Below are positions 41,774 through 51,365 of a stretch of DNA of 57,547 nucleotides, in pieces. The DNA is from WHSV01 sp050694055 (GTDB taxonomy: Bacteria; Actinomycetota; CADDZG01; WHSQ01): the NCBI GenBank assembly GCA_050694055.1, contig JBOGWX010000105.1:1-57547 (forward strand), in the 5' to 3' direction. A program made the position numbers and the translations under genes. How positions within the stretch are numbered: position 1 is the first letter of the stretch; every line of letters starts with the position of its first letter. Below the pieces are notes generated by a model. It was not told the DNA's origin. It saw only the letters and a list, made by a program, of their open reading frames with translations, and ran no database searches.

Positions 41774-41780
41774 AGGAGGT
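41774..41780 (+). promoter_or_regulatory. Strong ribosome binding site of glpX
   Basis: AGGAGGT lies 3 bases before ATG 41784. It decides this start over the upstream in-frame ATG at 41661. Confidence 0.8.
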
Positions 41781-41783
41781 GAC

Positions 41784-42785
41784 ATGGCGGCCACGAGCCG
41801 TAACGGCGAGGCCCCCGACAGGAACCTCGCCATGGAGCTCGTGCGGGTGACCGAGGCGGCGGCACTCGCCGGTTCCCGCTGGATGGGGCGAGGCGACAAG
41901 GAGGCCGCGGATCAGGCGGCAGTGGACGCCATGCGCCTCATGATGGACACGGTTCCGATGGACGGCATCGTGGTGATCGGCGAGGGGGAGAAGGACGAGG
42001 CCCCCATGCTCTACCGGGGCGAGGAACTCGGCACCGGCGAGCCCCCCCAGGTCGACATCGCGGTCGACCCGATCGATGGGACGACCTTGACGGCAAAGGG
42101 CATGGCCGGGGCGCTGGCGGTGGTCGCGCTCGCCGAGCGGGGCACGCTCTTCGACCCGGGCCCGTGCGTCTACATGGACAAGATCGCGACGGGAGAGGAG
42201 GCGCACGAGGTCGTCGATATCGAGGCGCCCGTGGCGGAGAACCTCAAGCGCATCGCCAAGGCGAAGTCGTCGGACGTGGAGGCCTTGACGGTGGTGATTC
42301 TCGACCGCCCGCGCCACGATGATCTCGTCAGAGAGGTCCGCGAGGCCGGTGCCCGCATCAAGTTCATCATCGACGGTGACGTCGCAGGCGCCATCGCAGC
42401 GGCGCGCGAAGGGACCGGGGTGGACCTCCTATTGGGGATCGGAGGCACACCTGAGGGAGTCATCTCCGCCGCCGCGATCAAGTGCCTCGGGGGAGTCATC
42501 CAGGGAAAGCTGCGGCCCCGCAACGACGAAGAGCAGCAGAAGGCCATCGCAGCGGGTTTGGACGTCAAGGACGTGCTGACGACCGACGATCTCTGTGCCG
42601 GAGAGGACGTCTTTTTCGCCGCAACAGGGATCACCGAAGGAGATCTCGTGAAAGGAGTCCGCTACCAGCGCTCGAGCGCCATCACGCAGTCGATCGTCAT
42701 GAGATCACGATCGGGAACGGTGCGGCTCGTCGATGCACTGCACCGGCGCGAGAAGTTGAAGGCGTACTCCTCGATTCTCTACTAG
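41784..42785 (+). CDS. glpX: Class II fructose-1,6-bisphosphatase
   Basis: This 333-residue GlpX has RNLAMELVRVTEAAALAGSR at the N-terminus, the metal site VDPIDGTTLTAKG, IGEGEKDEAPML, IDGDVAGAIAAA and GIGGTPEGVISAAA. It removes the 1-phosphate from fructose 1,6-bisphosphate and is the only FBPase type in many actinobacteria, where it is needed for gluconeogenesis. It is followed 12 bases later by the MFS gene. Confidence 0.96.
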   Translation: MAATSRNGEAPDRNLAMELVRVTEAAALAGSRWMGRGDKEAADQAAVDAMRLMMDTVPMDGIVVIGEGEKDEAPMLYRGEELGTGEPPQVDIAVDPIDGTTLTAKGMAGALAVVALAERGTLFDPGPCVYMDKIATGEEAHEVVDIEAPVAENLKRIAKAKSSDVEALTVVILDRPRHDDLVREVREAGARIKFIIDGDVAGAIAAAREGTGVDLLLGIGGTPEGVISAAAIKCLGGVIQGKLRPRNDEEQQKAIAAGLDVKDVLTTDDLCAGEDVFFAATGITEGDLVKGVRYQRSSAITQSIVMRSRSGTVRLVDALHRREKLKAYSSILY

Positions 42786-42797
42786 GTACCCACTACA

Positions 42798-44080
42798 TTG
42801 GGCAAGTTGCGCCGCGCGCGTTCCCTTGCCGTAGACCTCGCTCCATTACGCGACTCGGTCCCGTACCGCGCGCTGTGGATCGGTCAAGTCGTGTCGCTCA
42901 TCGGTACCCAGATGCGTCTGGTGGCGGTCCCCTTTCAGGTCTTCGAGCTGACCGGCTCGACGGTTGCGGTCGGTCTGATCGGGCTGGTCGAGGTCGTGCC
43001 GTTGATCGTGTTCTCGATCATCGGCGGGGCGCTGGCCGACGCGTTCGACCGGCGCAAGATCATTGCCTTCGCGACCGTGGGGCTGATGCTCGACGCCGTC
43101 GCCCTCGCGGTGCTCAGCTTCTCCGGCGACGCGTCGCTCTGGTCAATCTACGCGCTCACCGCGGTGGGCAGCACCTTCGCTGCGATCGACAGACCCGCGA
43201 GCAGCGCGATGGTTCCGACCTGGTACCCGAAGGCGAGATGCCCGCGGCCATGGCCCTGACACAAGTCGCGTTCCATACCACCCACATCGCGGGTCCGGCA
43301 CTGGGGGGAGCCGTCATAGCGGTTTTCGGGGGGCCGGGCTGGGTCAATGCGGCGGACGCCCTCACCTTCGTCGCGGCGCTGATTGCGCTGCACTGGCTAC
43401 CGCGAACAGCTCCCCACCTCGAGGTCGCCGACGCCGACAACAGGGTCACGCTGAAGTCGATAGCCGACGGCCTCTCGTACGCCTTTCGAACACCGCTGAT
43501 CCTCTCGATTTTCTTGATCGACCTCGTTGCGATGATCTTCGGGATGCCGCGTGCCGTCTTCCCGCAGCTCGCGGCCGAGACCTTCACCTATGGAGCCGCC
43601 GGCCTGGGGCTCCTCTACGCGGCTCCCTCTGCCGGGGCCCTCATTGGGGCGCTGACCACGGGATGGGTCGGGCGAGTTAAGCGCCAGGGGGTTTCGGTGC
43701 TCGTCGCGGTGGCCGTATGGGGAGCAGCCGTAGCCCTGGCGGGTCTCTCGCTGTTCTCTCTCGCGCTCACGTTCTTCTTTCTTGCGATCGCGGGTGCAGC
43801 CGACGTCGTGAGCGCGGTCTTCCGGGGAACCATGTTGCTCGAGACGACTCCGGCACATCTACGAGGCCGGGTGAACGCCCTGAATCTCATGGTCGTGACG
43901 GGAGGTCCGCGCCTCGGTGACGTGGAGGCCGGTCTCGTCGCCGGCGCGATCGGAGCGGGCCCTTCAGTCGTGGTCGGCGGGGTCGCGTGCCTGGTCGGCA
44001 CCGTGAGCGTTGCGGCCGGCTTCAAGCAGCTGCGCGAGCACGTCTCTCCTGCGCGCAAGCACCTGGAGACGACCACGTAG
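42798..44080 (+). pseudogene. MFS transporter (EntS/MFS_3-like) with a frameshift
   Basis: The first part (42798-43217) encodes the first four or so helices of an MFS_3 family exporter, including the loop GGALADAFDRRKIIA. The rest (43217-44080) continues the same protein in a different frame from DLVPEGEMPAAMALTQ. One missing G after ggttcc at about 43217 explains the shift. Joined, the protein has about 427 residues and normal ends (HLRGRVNALNLMVVTGGPRL). The start is TTG 42798 or slightly later. It may be a real inactivation, a sequencing error or a programmed shift. Substrate is unknown. Confidence 0.8.
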
Positions 44081-44089
44081 CCAATCAAG

Positions 44090-44106
44090 GCACCATCAAG
44101 TGGTGC
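44090..44106. terminator. Weak hairpin between convergent genes
   Basis: Arms gcacca / tggtgc enclose a 5-base loop, with a run of five T some 15 bases on. It lies between the MFS and ATP-grasp stops and could end both transcripts. The evidence is thin. Confidence 0.3.
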
Positions 44107-44141
44107 TTAGCGAGGACCTGTTTTTCGGCCCCATGCTCGGA

Positions 44142-45378
44142 TCATTTCTGGTCGTCGGCCCAGGCGAGGAGCAGGCCCCGGTAGTGCGACACGAACTTCT
44201 CGTGCTCGTGCGAGGGGAACGTGGTGAGGACGGTCTGCACCAGCAGCTCGTCGAACTCCGAGCTCCGCACGTAATCGACTGTGGCCTCGTCGATCTGCTT
44301 CAGGGACGTGCTGCAGAAGTCGTCGTATTCGTCCACGGCGAAGTAGCTCTCGCTGAGCTTGCGATACTCCTTGATCTTGTCCTCGTATGAGAGATCATCG
44401 CGATCGCCCACCGCGAAGAACTCATGTACGTCCTGGTCGACGCGCATCTGCCGCCCGGTAGCCGCACAAAAGATCGTCCACTTGACGAGCGACTTGATGG
44501 CCCACGGGAAGTAGTAGTGGAGGCTGATGAGACTCATGTCGGGACAAGCGTTCGCGTAGTCGATCGGGTACGCTTCGCCGTCCTTGCAGATGATCTCGCA
44601 GGAATTGAACTCCCACCGGAAGAACGCGTTCACCAGGCGGCTGATGGTCACCACCTCCTCGCCGAGATCGGGCGACAGGAAGTCGTGGCGGACCTCATAG
44701 CGGTTGTGCAACGGCTCTGAAGGGTCGTAGCTCATGACCATGGTCTCGGCGCCGATGGACAGGCTGCGCGCAAAGACGTCGAAGTCCTCGACCGAGGCCT
44801 GTAGGTGCATGAGCCGCTCACCGGATTCGTCGTAGCGACGGTGCAGGTCTCGGTCGTCTTTGATCCGAGTCACTCCGACCCATGCGCCACCGTCGAAGGG
44901 CTTCATGTACAGCGGGTATCCGATCTGCTCGGCGACCTCCTCGAGGGGTGAACGGCAGGTTGTACCTGCTCGCCGTATAGGGAAAGCGAGGGTTCTCCGG
45001 AGGTCGCTTGGTCGGGATCATCCAGGTCTCGGGGATCTTCAAGCCGAGCCGGATCATGGCGCAGTACGCGGAGTGCTTTTCCATCGACTGAAAGGTGAAG
45101 GGGTTGTTCATCAAGTAGACGTCGTTCATCAACGAGATCTTCTTCAACCACTCGCGGGGAACGTAGTACCAGTGCGCCAGCCGGTCGATGACGAGCGAGT
45201 AGCGAGGGGTTGCGCGCAGGTTGAAGGGCTCGATCGTGATGCGCTCGGTGTCGAAGCCGTGAGTCGTCCCGGTCCGGTCCACGCTCGTGCCAACTCTTTG
45301 CATCAGTCCCTCGAACGCGCGAGGCCAGTCCTCCTCGGTGCCGAGTAACAGCCCGATCAAATGCCTCTCGTGAGTCAC
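44142..45378 (-). pseudogene. ATP-grasp family protein, frameshifted
   Basis: The N-terminal part (45378 to about 44948) and the C-terminal part (about 44947 to 44142) are in different frames but read as one protein. The first frame ends in NLPFTP and the second resumes as EEVAEQIGYPLYMKPFDGGAWVGVT (cut here at the join). KPFDGG and the late PIDYANACPDMS look like ATP-grasp lysine and metal positions. Joined, the length is about 412 residues. The shift sits at a run of four C on the coding strand. Two esterase genes precede it. Role unknown, possibly a peptide or amide ligase. Confidence 0.65.
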
Positions 45379-45407
45379 TGTGCCCCCCTTCTCGTTTCGG
45401 TTCTACG

Positions 45408-46148
45408 TCAGCAGAAGCGCGGCATGTGATGCGCGATCTGGTTGCGCCACGACGGCCAGTCGTGCGGGACATCGTGGCCCCACAGGTCTAGCTCGTGCTT
45501 GAGCCCCTTCTCCTGCAATCGAGCCGCGAACGCCTTGGTGCTCTCGAGCGCCCCCGTAGTGTCCTCCCACTGACCCTGGCCACAGACGAGCAGCAGACTG
45601 ACTCGCCCTCGTAGCCACTCGAGGTGGTCGCCCTGCAGATTGCCGACGTAGTCCATGGGGTTATTGAAGTAGAAGGTCTCCCCCCCGGTGTCGTGGCCGA
45701 TCTTCGAGACGTCGTAGACACCGCTCTGGCAGATGCCCAGGGGAAAGAGATCGGCGCGCTTCAGTACGAAGTTCGCCGCGTGGTACGCGCCGAAGCTGCA
45801 TCCCGTCGTGATGATGTCGAGACCTCCACGGCAGTCTTCATGGATCCAGGGGACGACCTGGTTGATGACCCAGTCCTCGTAGAGGCCGTGCAGCCGAGCG
45901 CGCTCCTCGAGGTCGAGGTCGCTGCGGCTCCAGCTGGAGGCGTCGAAGGTGTCGATGCAGTAGACCTTGAGCCGCCCTTCTTCGATGAGATGAGCGACCG
46001 AGTCGATCATCTGGCGATTCTCGTAGTCCAGGATGCTGCCTTGCTCGGACGGGAACGCGAGCAGCGGCCGTCCGTGGTGTCCGTAGACGACGACGTTCCC
46101 GTCCGCGCCGATGGAGCTGGCCCACAGGCGCGCGTCCTCTCTTCGCAT
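45408..46148 (-). CDS. Esterase of the alpha/beta hydrolase fold (COG4947-like)
   Basis: This 246-residue esterase has the nucleophile elbow TTGCSFGAYHA, an acid in the VCGQGQWED region and the catalytic His in WGHDVPHDWPSWR. The N-terminal DGNVVVYGHHGRPLLAFPSE resembles putative esterases grouped with enterochelin esterase-like proteins. ATG 46148 overlaps the stop of the upstream esterase by one base, and the ATP-grasp gene begins 29 bases downstream. Substrate unknown. Confidence 0.8.
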   Translation of the reverse strand: MRREDARLWASSIGADGNVVVYGHHGRPLLAFPSEQGSILDYENRQMIDSVAHLIEEGRLKVYCIDTFDASSWSRSDLDLEERARLHGLYEDWVINQVVPWIHEDCRGGLDIITTGCSFGAYHAANFVLKRADLFPLGICQSGVYDVSKIGHDTGGETFYFNNPMDYVGNLQGDHLEWLRGRVSLLLVCGQGQWEDTTGALESTKAFAARLQEKGLKHELDLWGHDVPHDWPSWRNQIAHHMPRFC

Positions 46149-47227
46149 CACTGCCCCCAAACTCTTTGCAACAGTTCGATGAGGTGGGGGTCGAAGGTGT
46201 CGCGCCAGCCCACCCAGTTGTGTCCGTCTCGGTTGACGGCCAGGCGCACGTCGTAACCCTGTCTCGCCAGCGCGTCGTGGACCGCGTGATTGTTGGCGAG
46301 GTTCTCCTCGATGGTTCCACACGTCATCGTCACCGGTACGGGATGGCTCCAGTCGCCGGCGGTCAGGATGCGCCCCACGAATCGTGATATCCGCCTGAAG
46401 CGCACGAAACCGGACTCCTGCTTGTCGAAACGCTGGCGAAAGAAGCTCCCCGACTGCAGGTACAGCGCCCCAAAGCTCGCCGGGTGTGTCCGATGAGCGT
46501 GGAGCATCGAGAGCGCGCCGAGGCTCGCGCCCATTCCTATGCGGAAGCGCCGGCCCTGGGGAGTGGGGGCGTGACGGTTGAGCCAGGGAAGTATGCGGTG
46601 CGCCAGCACGCGGCCGTAGGCGGCCGACGCCGAATAGATCTCGTTTCGATCGACGGGTCCGATCAGCGCCGCCCGCAGAGGTGGAAGTAGGTCCTCAGAG
46701 CACTTGCGGTCCAAGAGCATGAGCAGCTTCGAGTACTCAGCATAGTCGGGTCCGTCGTGCGCGATCAGCAGGGGAAGCGGCTGGTCCGGCGAGGTGCCGG
46801 GGCTAGACCAGAGCACGACGGGCAGCGACGCCCCGATGGAGCGGCAGTCGATCGTGCCGGCGACGATCGGTCCCGGATGCCGGAAGTCCCCCTCCAGCCA
46901 CGCGGGACTTCCGTATTCGGGCCACTCGACCACCGACTTGTCGCCGAACGGGCCGGGTGCGCGCAGGGGATTGGAAGGGTCGGGTCTGAGCTCTGCCGAA
47001 CCATCGCCGCGTACGAGCTCGACCAGGTACTCCATCCGGTCGAGGTCGGCCCTCGGAAAGCGAAGCTGCCACGCTGCGTCGTCGGGCCGGCGCGTGAAGG
47101 CCGGACCGTTGCGCGGGCGCAGGACCTCTTGATAGAGGTTCACTCCGGCGAGATCACTAGAGGGGTCGGCAAGCGCGAAAACCACCTCGTTCTCGCCGAT
47201 GACCGGCGACAGTGTGGCGGTGCTCAT
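46148..47227 (-). CDS. Enterochelin esterase-like hydrolase (Fes/IroE family)
   Basis: This 359-residue protein has an N-terminal beta-sandwich-like domain (about 1-115) and a C-terminal esterase domain with nucleophile elbow GMGASLGALSM and catalytic His in RDGHNWVGWR. Fes enzymes hydrolyse siderophore trilactones, but many homologues act on other esters. No siderophore genes are visible, so I infer only an ester or amide hydrolase. It lies 40 bases after the ABC permease on the same strand, and its stop overlaps the next esterase. Confidence 0.82.
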   Translation of the reverse strand: MSTATLSPVIGENEVVFALADPSSDLAGVNLYQEVLRPRNGPAFTRRPDDAAWQLRFPRADLDRMEYLVELVRGDGSAELRPDPSNPLRAPGPFGDKSVVEWPEYGSPAWLEGDFRHPGPIVAGTIDCRSIGASLPVVLWSSPGTSPDQPLPLLIAHDGPDYAEYSKLLMLLDRKCSEDLLPPLRAALIGPVDRNEIYSASAAYGRVLAHRILPWLNRHAPTPQGRRFRIGMGASLGALSMLHAHRTHPASFGALYLQSGSFFRQRFDKQESGFVRFRRISRFVGRILTAGDWSHPVPVTMTCGTIEENLANNHAVHDALARQGYDVRLAVNRDGHNWVGWRDTFDPHLIELLQRVWGQ

Positions 47228-47267
47228 GATTGGCGATGAGGCTAACCGCTGGCGGCCGCCCGCCGGC

Positions 47268-48047
47268 TCAGCGGCGGGGCTCCCAGCGAAAGTAGCGCGC
47301 GGCGAGCAGCAAACCGGCCACCCCCCACAGCGCGATCACGGCAGTCGAGAACCACAGGAATCCTGAGCTGTTGCCGGGAGGTGGAAGAAAGGCCTCGAAG
47401 GTGGCGTCGAGGAAGTGCTTGATGGGAAAGAGCCCGGCAACCGACTTGATCCACTCCGGCCCCTCCTCGATTGGGATGAAGGTCCCCGATAGGAACAACA
47501 GCGGCAGGACCATCACGTTCACCACGGCCGGCGCCGCTTCGGCGTTCGGGACCGCACAGGTGGCGGCGAGCCCCAACGCGCAGAACGCCGCCGATCCCAC
47601 GATCAGGGTGAGGAGGAAGGCGGGAAAGGTGTCCAGCGGGATGTCCACTCCGTAGAAGACGAGCCCGAAGAGGAGGACGATCAGCACCAGGATCATCGTC
47701 ACGAAGACCGCGTGCAGCACCCGCGCGGCGAGGTAGACCCAGCCCGGACAGGGAGTGCCACGCAGGCGTTTGAGTATTCCCTCGTCGCGCGAGAAGGAAA
47801 TGCTGATCGCGATATTGGTGAAGCAGGCCGTGACTACCGAGAACGAAAGGATCGCGGGGATGTAATAGGTCGTGCTTTCGATGACCTCGCCCGTCGGTGA
47901 GAGGGTGGTTCCCCCGCCGAGCAGCGTAGAGAAGATGACCAGGAACAGCAGGGGGAACACAAAGGTGAAGAACGCCGCGGCAGGGTTGCGCCAGAAGGCC
48001 TTGTTCTCGAAACGAGCCTGGCGGATAACCAATCCGGCAGTGCTCAT
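47268..48047 (-). CDS. ABC-2 type transporter permease (DrrB-like)
   Basis: This 259-residue permease has six transmembrane segments. FENKAFWRNPAAAFFTFVFP and RDEGILKRLRGTPCPGWVYL are typical of the ABC-2 family of drug, polysaccharide and lipid exporters. ATG 48047 overlaps the ATPase stop by 4 bases (ATGA). It is followed on the same strand by two esterases and an ATP-grasp gene, suggesting export of the product of those enzymes. That link is inference. Confidence 0.9.
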   Translation of the reverse strand: MSTAGLVIRQARFENKAFWRNPAAAFFTFVFPLLFLVIFSTLLGGGTTLSPTGEVIESTTYYIPAILSFSVVTACFTNIAISISFSRDEGILKRLRGTPCPGWVYLAARVLHAVFVTMILVLIVLLFGLVFYGVDIPLDTFPAFLLTLIVGSAAFCALGLAATCAVPNAEAAPAVVNVMVLPLLFLSGTFIPIEEGPEWIKSVAGLFPIKHFLDATFEAFLPPPGNSSGFLWFSTAVIALWGVAGLLLAARYFRWEPRR

Positions 48048-49018
48048 CGCCGGCGTCCGCGCTTCCCTGAGCCTGCAGCCGCCGATCTTTCTTCTCGAGA
48101 CCCTTCGCTCTCGGAGCTTTTCGTGAGCGCCAGATAGACGTCCTCCAAGGTCGGCTGCGATACCTGAAGCGATCGGAGCTCGACTCCCTGTTCCAGCGCC
48201 CAACCGGAGAGAGCGTTAAGGAGGGGAAGGGGACTGTGCGTTTCGCATCTCCAGGCGTCGCCGTAGAGCTGGAAGTGCCCCGCGATCTCAGCGGGCGGAG
48301 AGGCCGTGTTGGAAGGCAGAACGAATGAGATCTTCGTACCCGCGACGTCCCTGCCGCCCAGTGCGTCGGGCGGACCCTGTGCGACTATCTCACCCTCGAC
48401 GATCACCGCAACTCGGTCGGCGAGGTATTGCGCCTCGTCCATGTAGTGAGTCGTGAGGAGAACGGTCTTGCCCAGAGCCTGGAGGTTCTTGACCATCTGC
48501 CACGCGTTGCGGCGCGCCGACGGATCGAAACCCGTGGTGGGTTCATCGAGGAACAGCAACTCGGGGTCTCCCGCGAGTCCGAGCGCGACGTCGAGTCGTC
48601 GCTGCTGACCTCCCGACAGTCGCCTGATGCGTTCGTCGCGTTTCTCGGTCAACCCGACGATCTCGATCACGTCGTCAACCGGCAGCGGGCTGGGATAGTA
48701 ACCGCCGTAGAGCTCGACCACCTCGCGCACGGTGAAGAAATGGTCGACGCTCGTGTCCTGCAGCACGATGCCGATTCGTTCCTTCAGGGCCCGCTCGTTT
48801 CTTCGGGGGTCGTGTCCCAGCACCGTGACGTCGCCTGCATCGGCCGTCCTGTAGCCCTCGAGAATCTCGACCGTAGTCGTTTTGCCGGCTCCATTGGGTC
48901 CGAGAAGCGCGAACACCTCACCGGTGTCGACGTACAGATCGATACCCCTTACCGCAGCGACGCTCTCGTAGGACTTTGTCAGTCCCTTGACGTCGATGGC
49001 TCGAGTGTTCATGCGCAT
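48044..49018 (-). CDS. ABC transporter ATP-binding protein (DrrA-like)
   Basis: This 324-residue ATPase has Walker A GPNGAGKTTTVE, the signature RRLSGGQQRRLDVALGLAG, Walker B ELLFLDEPTTGFD and switch His LTTHYMDEA. The C-terminal extension (about 225-310) resembles those of DrrA-type exporters. It couples to the ABC-2 permease just downstream. ATG 49012 is an alternative start. Only 18 bases separate it from the divergent acyl-CoA dehydrogenase, so the promoters must overlap. Confidence 0.93.
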   Translation of the reverse strand: MRMNTRAIDVKGLTKSYESVAAVRGIDLYVDTGEVFALLGPNGAGKTTTVEILEGYRTADAGDVTVLGHDPRRNERALKERIGIVLQDTSVDHFFTVREVVELYGGYYPSPLPVDDVIEIVGLTEKRDERIRRLSGGQQRRLDVALGLAGDPELLFLDEPTTGFDPSARRNAWQMVKNLQALGKTVLLTTHYMDEAQYLADRVAVIVEGEIVAQGPPDALGGRDVAGTKISFVLPSNTASPPAEIAGHFQLYGDAWRCETHSPLPLLNALSGWALEQGVELRSLQVSQPTLEDVYLALTKSSESEGSREERSAAAGSGKRGRRR

Positions 49019-49036
49019 CGAGCATAAGCTAGGCCT

Positions 49037-50713
49037 ATGACGGACTTCTTGCAGACCTCACCGAAGCTGCCCGACGCGTGGAGCTCCGATCGCATTCTGC
49101 GCGAGGCCCTGGAGTGGCACCTCGGCGAGGACCTGTTCACCCTGGCGGAGCCCAGCCTTGCCGCCCTCGGCCGCGCGGCAACCGAGGCTCGAACCCTCGA
49201 ACTGGCGGCGCGCGCCGAGAGGGAGAGTCCCCGCCATGTGCCCTACTCGCCGTGGGGCGAACGCATCGACGACATAGAGGTGTCCGATGCGTACCTCGAG
49301 CTGGGGCGAATGGGCATCGAGGCTGGAGCCACGGCGCTTCCCTACGAGGACGATCCCTACGGCGCCAAGGCGCGCCTCGTGTGGGCCGGTGTCCTGTCGC
49401 TGTGGGGGCCGTCATCCGCTCTGTCCTCCTGTCCCGTCGCGATGACCGATGGGGCTGCACGGACACTCGAGCTCCACGGGGGCCAAGAAGAGCGAGACAT
49501 CATCGAACGGCTCACGACGCGCGACGTCACGCGCGCCTGGGCGAGCGGGCAATGGATGACCGAGACCGCCGGTGGCTCCGACGTCGGACGTAACAGTACG
49601 GTGGCGCGTCGCGATGCGGAGGGCGCCTGGCGCCTGTGGGGCATGAAGTGGTTCACCTCGGCGAACACCGCCGAGATGGCTCTGACGCTCGCTCGCCCCG
49701 AAGGAGCCCCCCAGGGCTCGGCGGGCCTCGCTCTCTTTCGTATCCACCGACAGCTCGAGGATGGGACGCGCAACGCGATCCGCGTGCGCCGGCTCAAGGA
49801 CAAGCTCGGCACTCGAGCCCTTCCCACCGCCGAACTAGAGCTCGAGGGGGCCCTGGCCTGGCCGGTAGGTGAACCACGGGCGGGCACCGGAGTGAGGCGC
49901 ATCTCGACGATGCTCAACCTCACTCGGATCCACAACTCACTCGGGGCTTCCGGAGCGCTGGGCAGGGGACTGGCCTGGGCGCGCGCCTATGCGCGCGCAC
50001 GCGAGGTCTTTGGTCGTCCGTTGCACACCATGCCTGCTCACCGGGCCACCTTGTCGGACCTGGCGGTGGACTACGCGTCGGCGCTGGCGCTCGTGTTGCG
50101 CTGTTGCGAACTGACGGGACGTCAGGAGCGGGGTGTCGCGGGGGAGGACGAGCTTGCGGTGCTGCGCTGCCTCACCCCGGTTACGAAGTTGACGACCGGC
50201 CGGTGGTCGATCGCGGGTGTGACCGAGGCGATGGAGGCGATCGGCGGAGTCGGCTACTGCGAAGACTCAACGATCCCTGCGCTGGTGCGCAACACGCACG
50301 TCATACCCATCTGGGAGGGCACGACGAACGTCTTGTCCCTCGATGTCCTGCGTGCCGCTCAGAAATCGAACGCACTCGAAGCCCTGCTTGCGGACGCGCA
50401 GCATCAGGTCGAGGGACTCGTCGACGATCCGGGCGCGGGCGAGACGGCGCGCGCCGTGCTGGCATCTGCTGGGGAGCTACGGAAGCGCGTCCTCGAGTCG
50501 GCGGACGACGCCGAGCGTGCGCAAGCGGACGCTCGGTCCCTGGCCCTCGGCGCGGGGGCGACCTATGCCTGCGCCTTGTTGTGTCGTCAGGGACACTGGG
50601 CATCTCAGCGTGGAGCCGGTTTCACCGCGGCGGCGGCCGCGCGCCTCGCCTCCCGGGGTCTGGTGCCCGCCGCAGCGCCACTGGATCTGAGCCTCGCGAT
50701 GGAGGACGAGTAA
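49037..50713 (+). CDS. Acyl-CoA dehydrogenase (AidB-like)
   Basis: This 558-residue flavoprotein of the acyl-CoA dehydrogenase family has CPVAMTDGAARTLELHG, the FAD-binding TETAGGSDVGRNSTVA, AREVFGRPLHTMPAHRATL and the late EAIGGVGYCEDSTIPALVRN (broken at 20). The extra length and this pattern fit the AidB/ACAD11-like branch. ATG 49037 has no ribosome site. TAAGCT about 7 bases upstream of the ATG fits a -10 box, so the mRNA may be leaderless. Confidence 0.88.
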   Translation: MTDFLQTSPKLPDAWSSDRILREALEWHLGEDLFTLAEPSLAALGRAATEARTLELAARAERESPRHVPYSPWGERIDDIEVSDAYLELGRMGIEAGATALPYEDDPYGAKARLVWAGVLSLWGPSSALSSCPVAMTDGAARTLELHGGQEERDIIERLTTRDVTRAWASGQWMTETAGGSDVGRNSTVARRDAEGAWRLWGMKWFTSANTAEMALTLARPEGAPQGSAGLALFRIHRQLEDGTRNAIRVRRLKDKLGTRALPTAELELEGALAWPVGEPRAGTGVRRISTMLNLTRIHNSLGASGALGRGLAWARAYARAREVFGRPLHTMPAHRATLSDLAVDYASALALVLRCCELTGRQERGVAGEDELAVLRCLTPVTKLTTGRWSIAGVTEAMEAIGGVGYCEDSTIPALVRNTHVIPIWEGTTNVLSLDVLRAAQKSNALEALLADAQHQVEGLVDDPGAGETARAVLASAGELRKRVLESADDAERAQADARSLALGAGATYACALLCRQGHWASQRGAGFTAAAAARLASRGLVPAAAPLDLSLAMEDE

Positions 50714-50765
50714 TCGGCACCTTCCGGCGGCAATCCAACGCGCCGTAGAAACCGAATAACCGCCG

Positions 50766-51206
50766 ATGGACCATTCCAGGCGTGCACTTTTCATTCTGAT
50801 CCTGTGTCTCGCCCTGGTGGCGGTGGCTTGCGGCAACGTTGGCGAGAACGAGCCGGCAGCTAATGATTCGGCCACGGGAGAGCAAGGTGACATCCAGTCG
50901 TCGCCTGCGAGCGAGATCGCGATCAGAGGAATCGCTTTCGTTCCCGCGACCTTCGAGGTCGACGCGGGCACCGAGGTGACGTGGGTCAACAAGGATCCGG
51001 TCGATCACACGGTCACGAGCGGAATTCAACGGGAACAAGGCGTTCCGGGAGTCGAGAAGGACAAGCCGGCGAGGCCCGACGGCAGGTTCGACGAGAGCCT
51101 GCCGGAGCAGGGCGATGCCTTCACCTCTACCTTCGATGAACCCGGCACGTACACCTACTACTGCGACGTGCACGCCGGCATGACCGGCGAGATAGAGGTC
51201 GAGTAA
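50766..51206 (+). CDS. Cupredoxin-domain lipoprotein
   Basis: This 146-residue protein has a lipobox (LVAVAC, Cys 22), a linker and a plastocyanin-like copper domain. Likely copper ligands are H81 (DHTVTSG), C133, H136 and M139 (YYCDVHAGM). It would sit outside the membrane and carry electrons or copper. The next gene encodes a His-rich lipoprotein, although a 159-base gap separates them. Confidence 0.88.
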   Translation: MDHSRRALFILILCLALVAVACGNVGENEPAANDSATGEQGDIQSSPASEIAIRGIAFVPATFEVDAGTEVTWVNKDPVDHTVTSGIQREQGVPGVEKDKPARPDGRFDESLPEQGDAFTSTFDEPGTYTYYCDVHAGMTGEIEVE

Positions 51207-51365
51207 GAGAGCGGTCCGGCGCGAAAGATCTGAAGTTCAGCACATCCAAGTCTCGCTTTCGATCCGAATCACTCACAACTACGCAAAAGGCTCGGCGCAG
51301 GCACCTGAAGACACAGCGCGTGTCTCAAACGCGTCCGAGTTCGGGAACGATCGAAAGGAGTTTTC

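Noticed and set aside
40568..41899. 443-residue minus-strand frame overlapping topoisomerase IB
   Set aside because: It is a different frame of the same strand with low-complexity Arg/Pro content. The topoisomerase motifs lie in the 40624-41667 frame.
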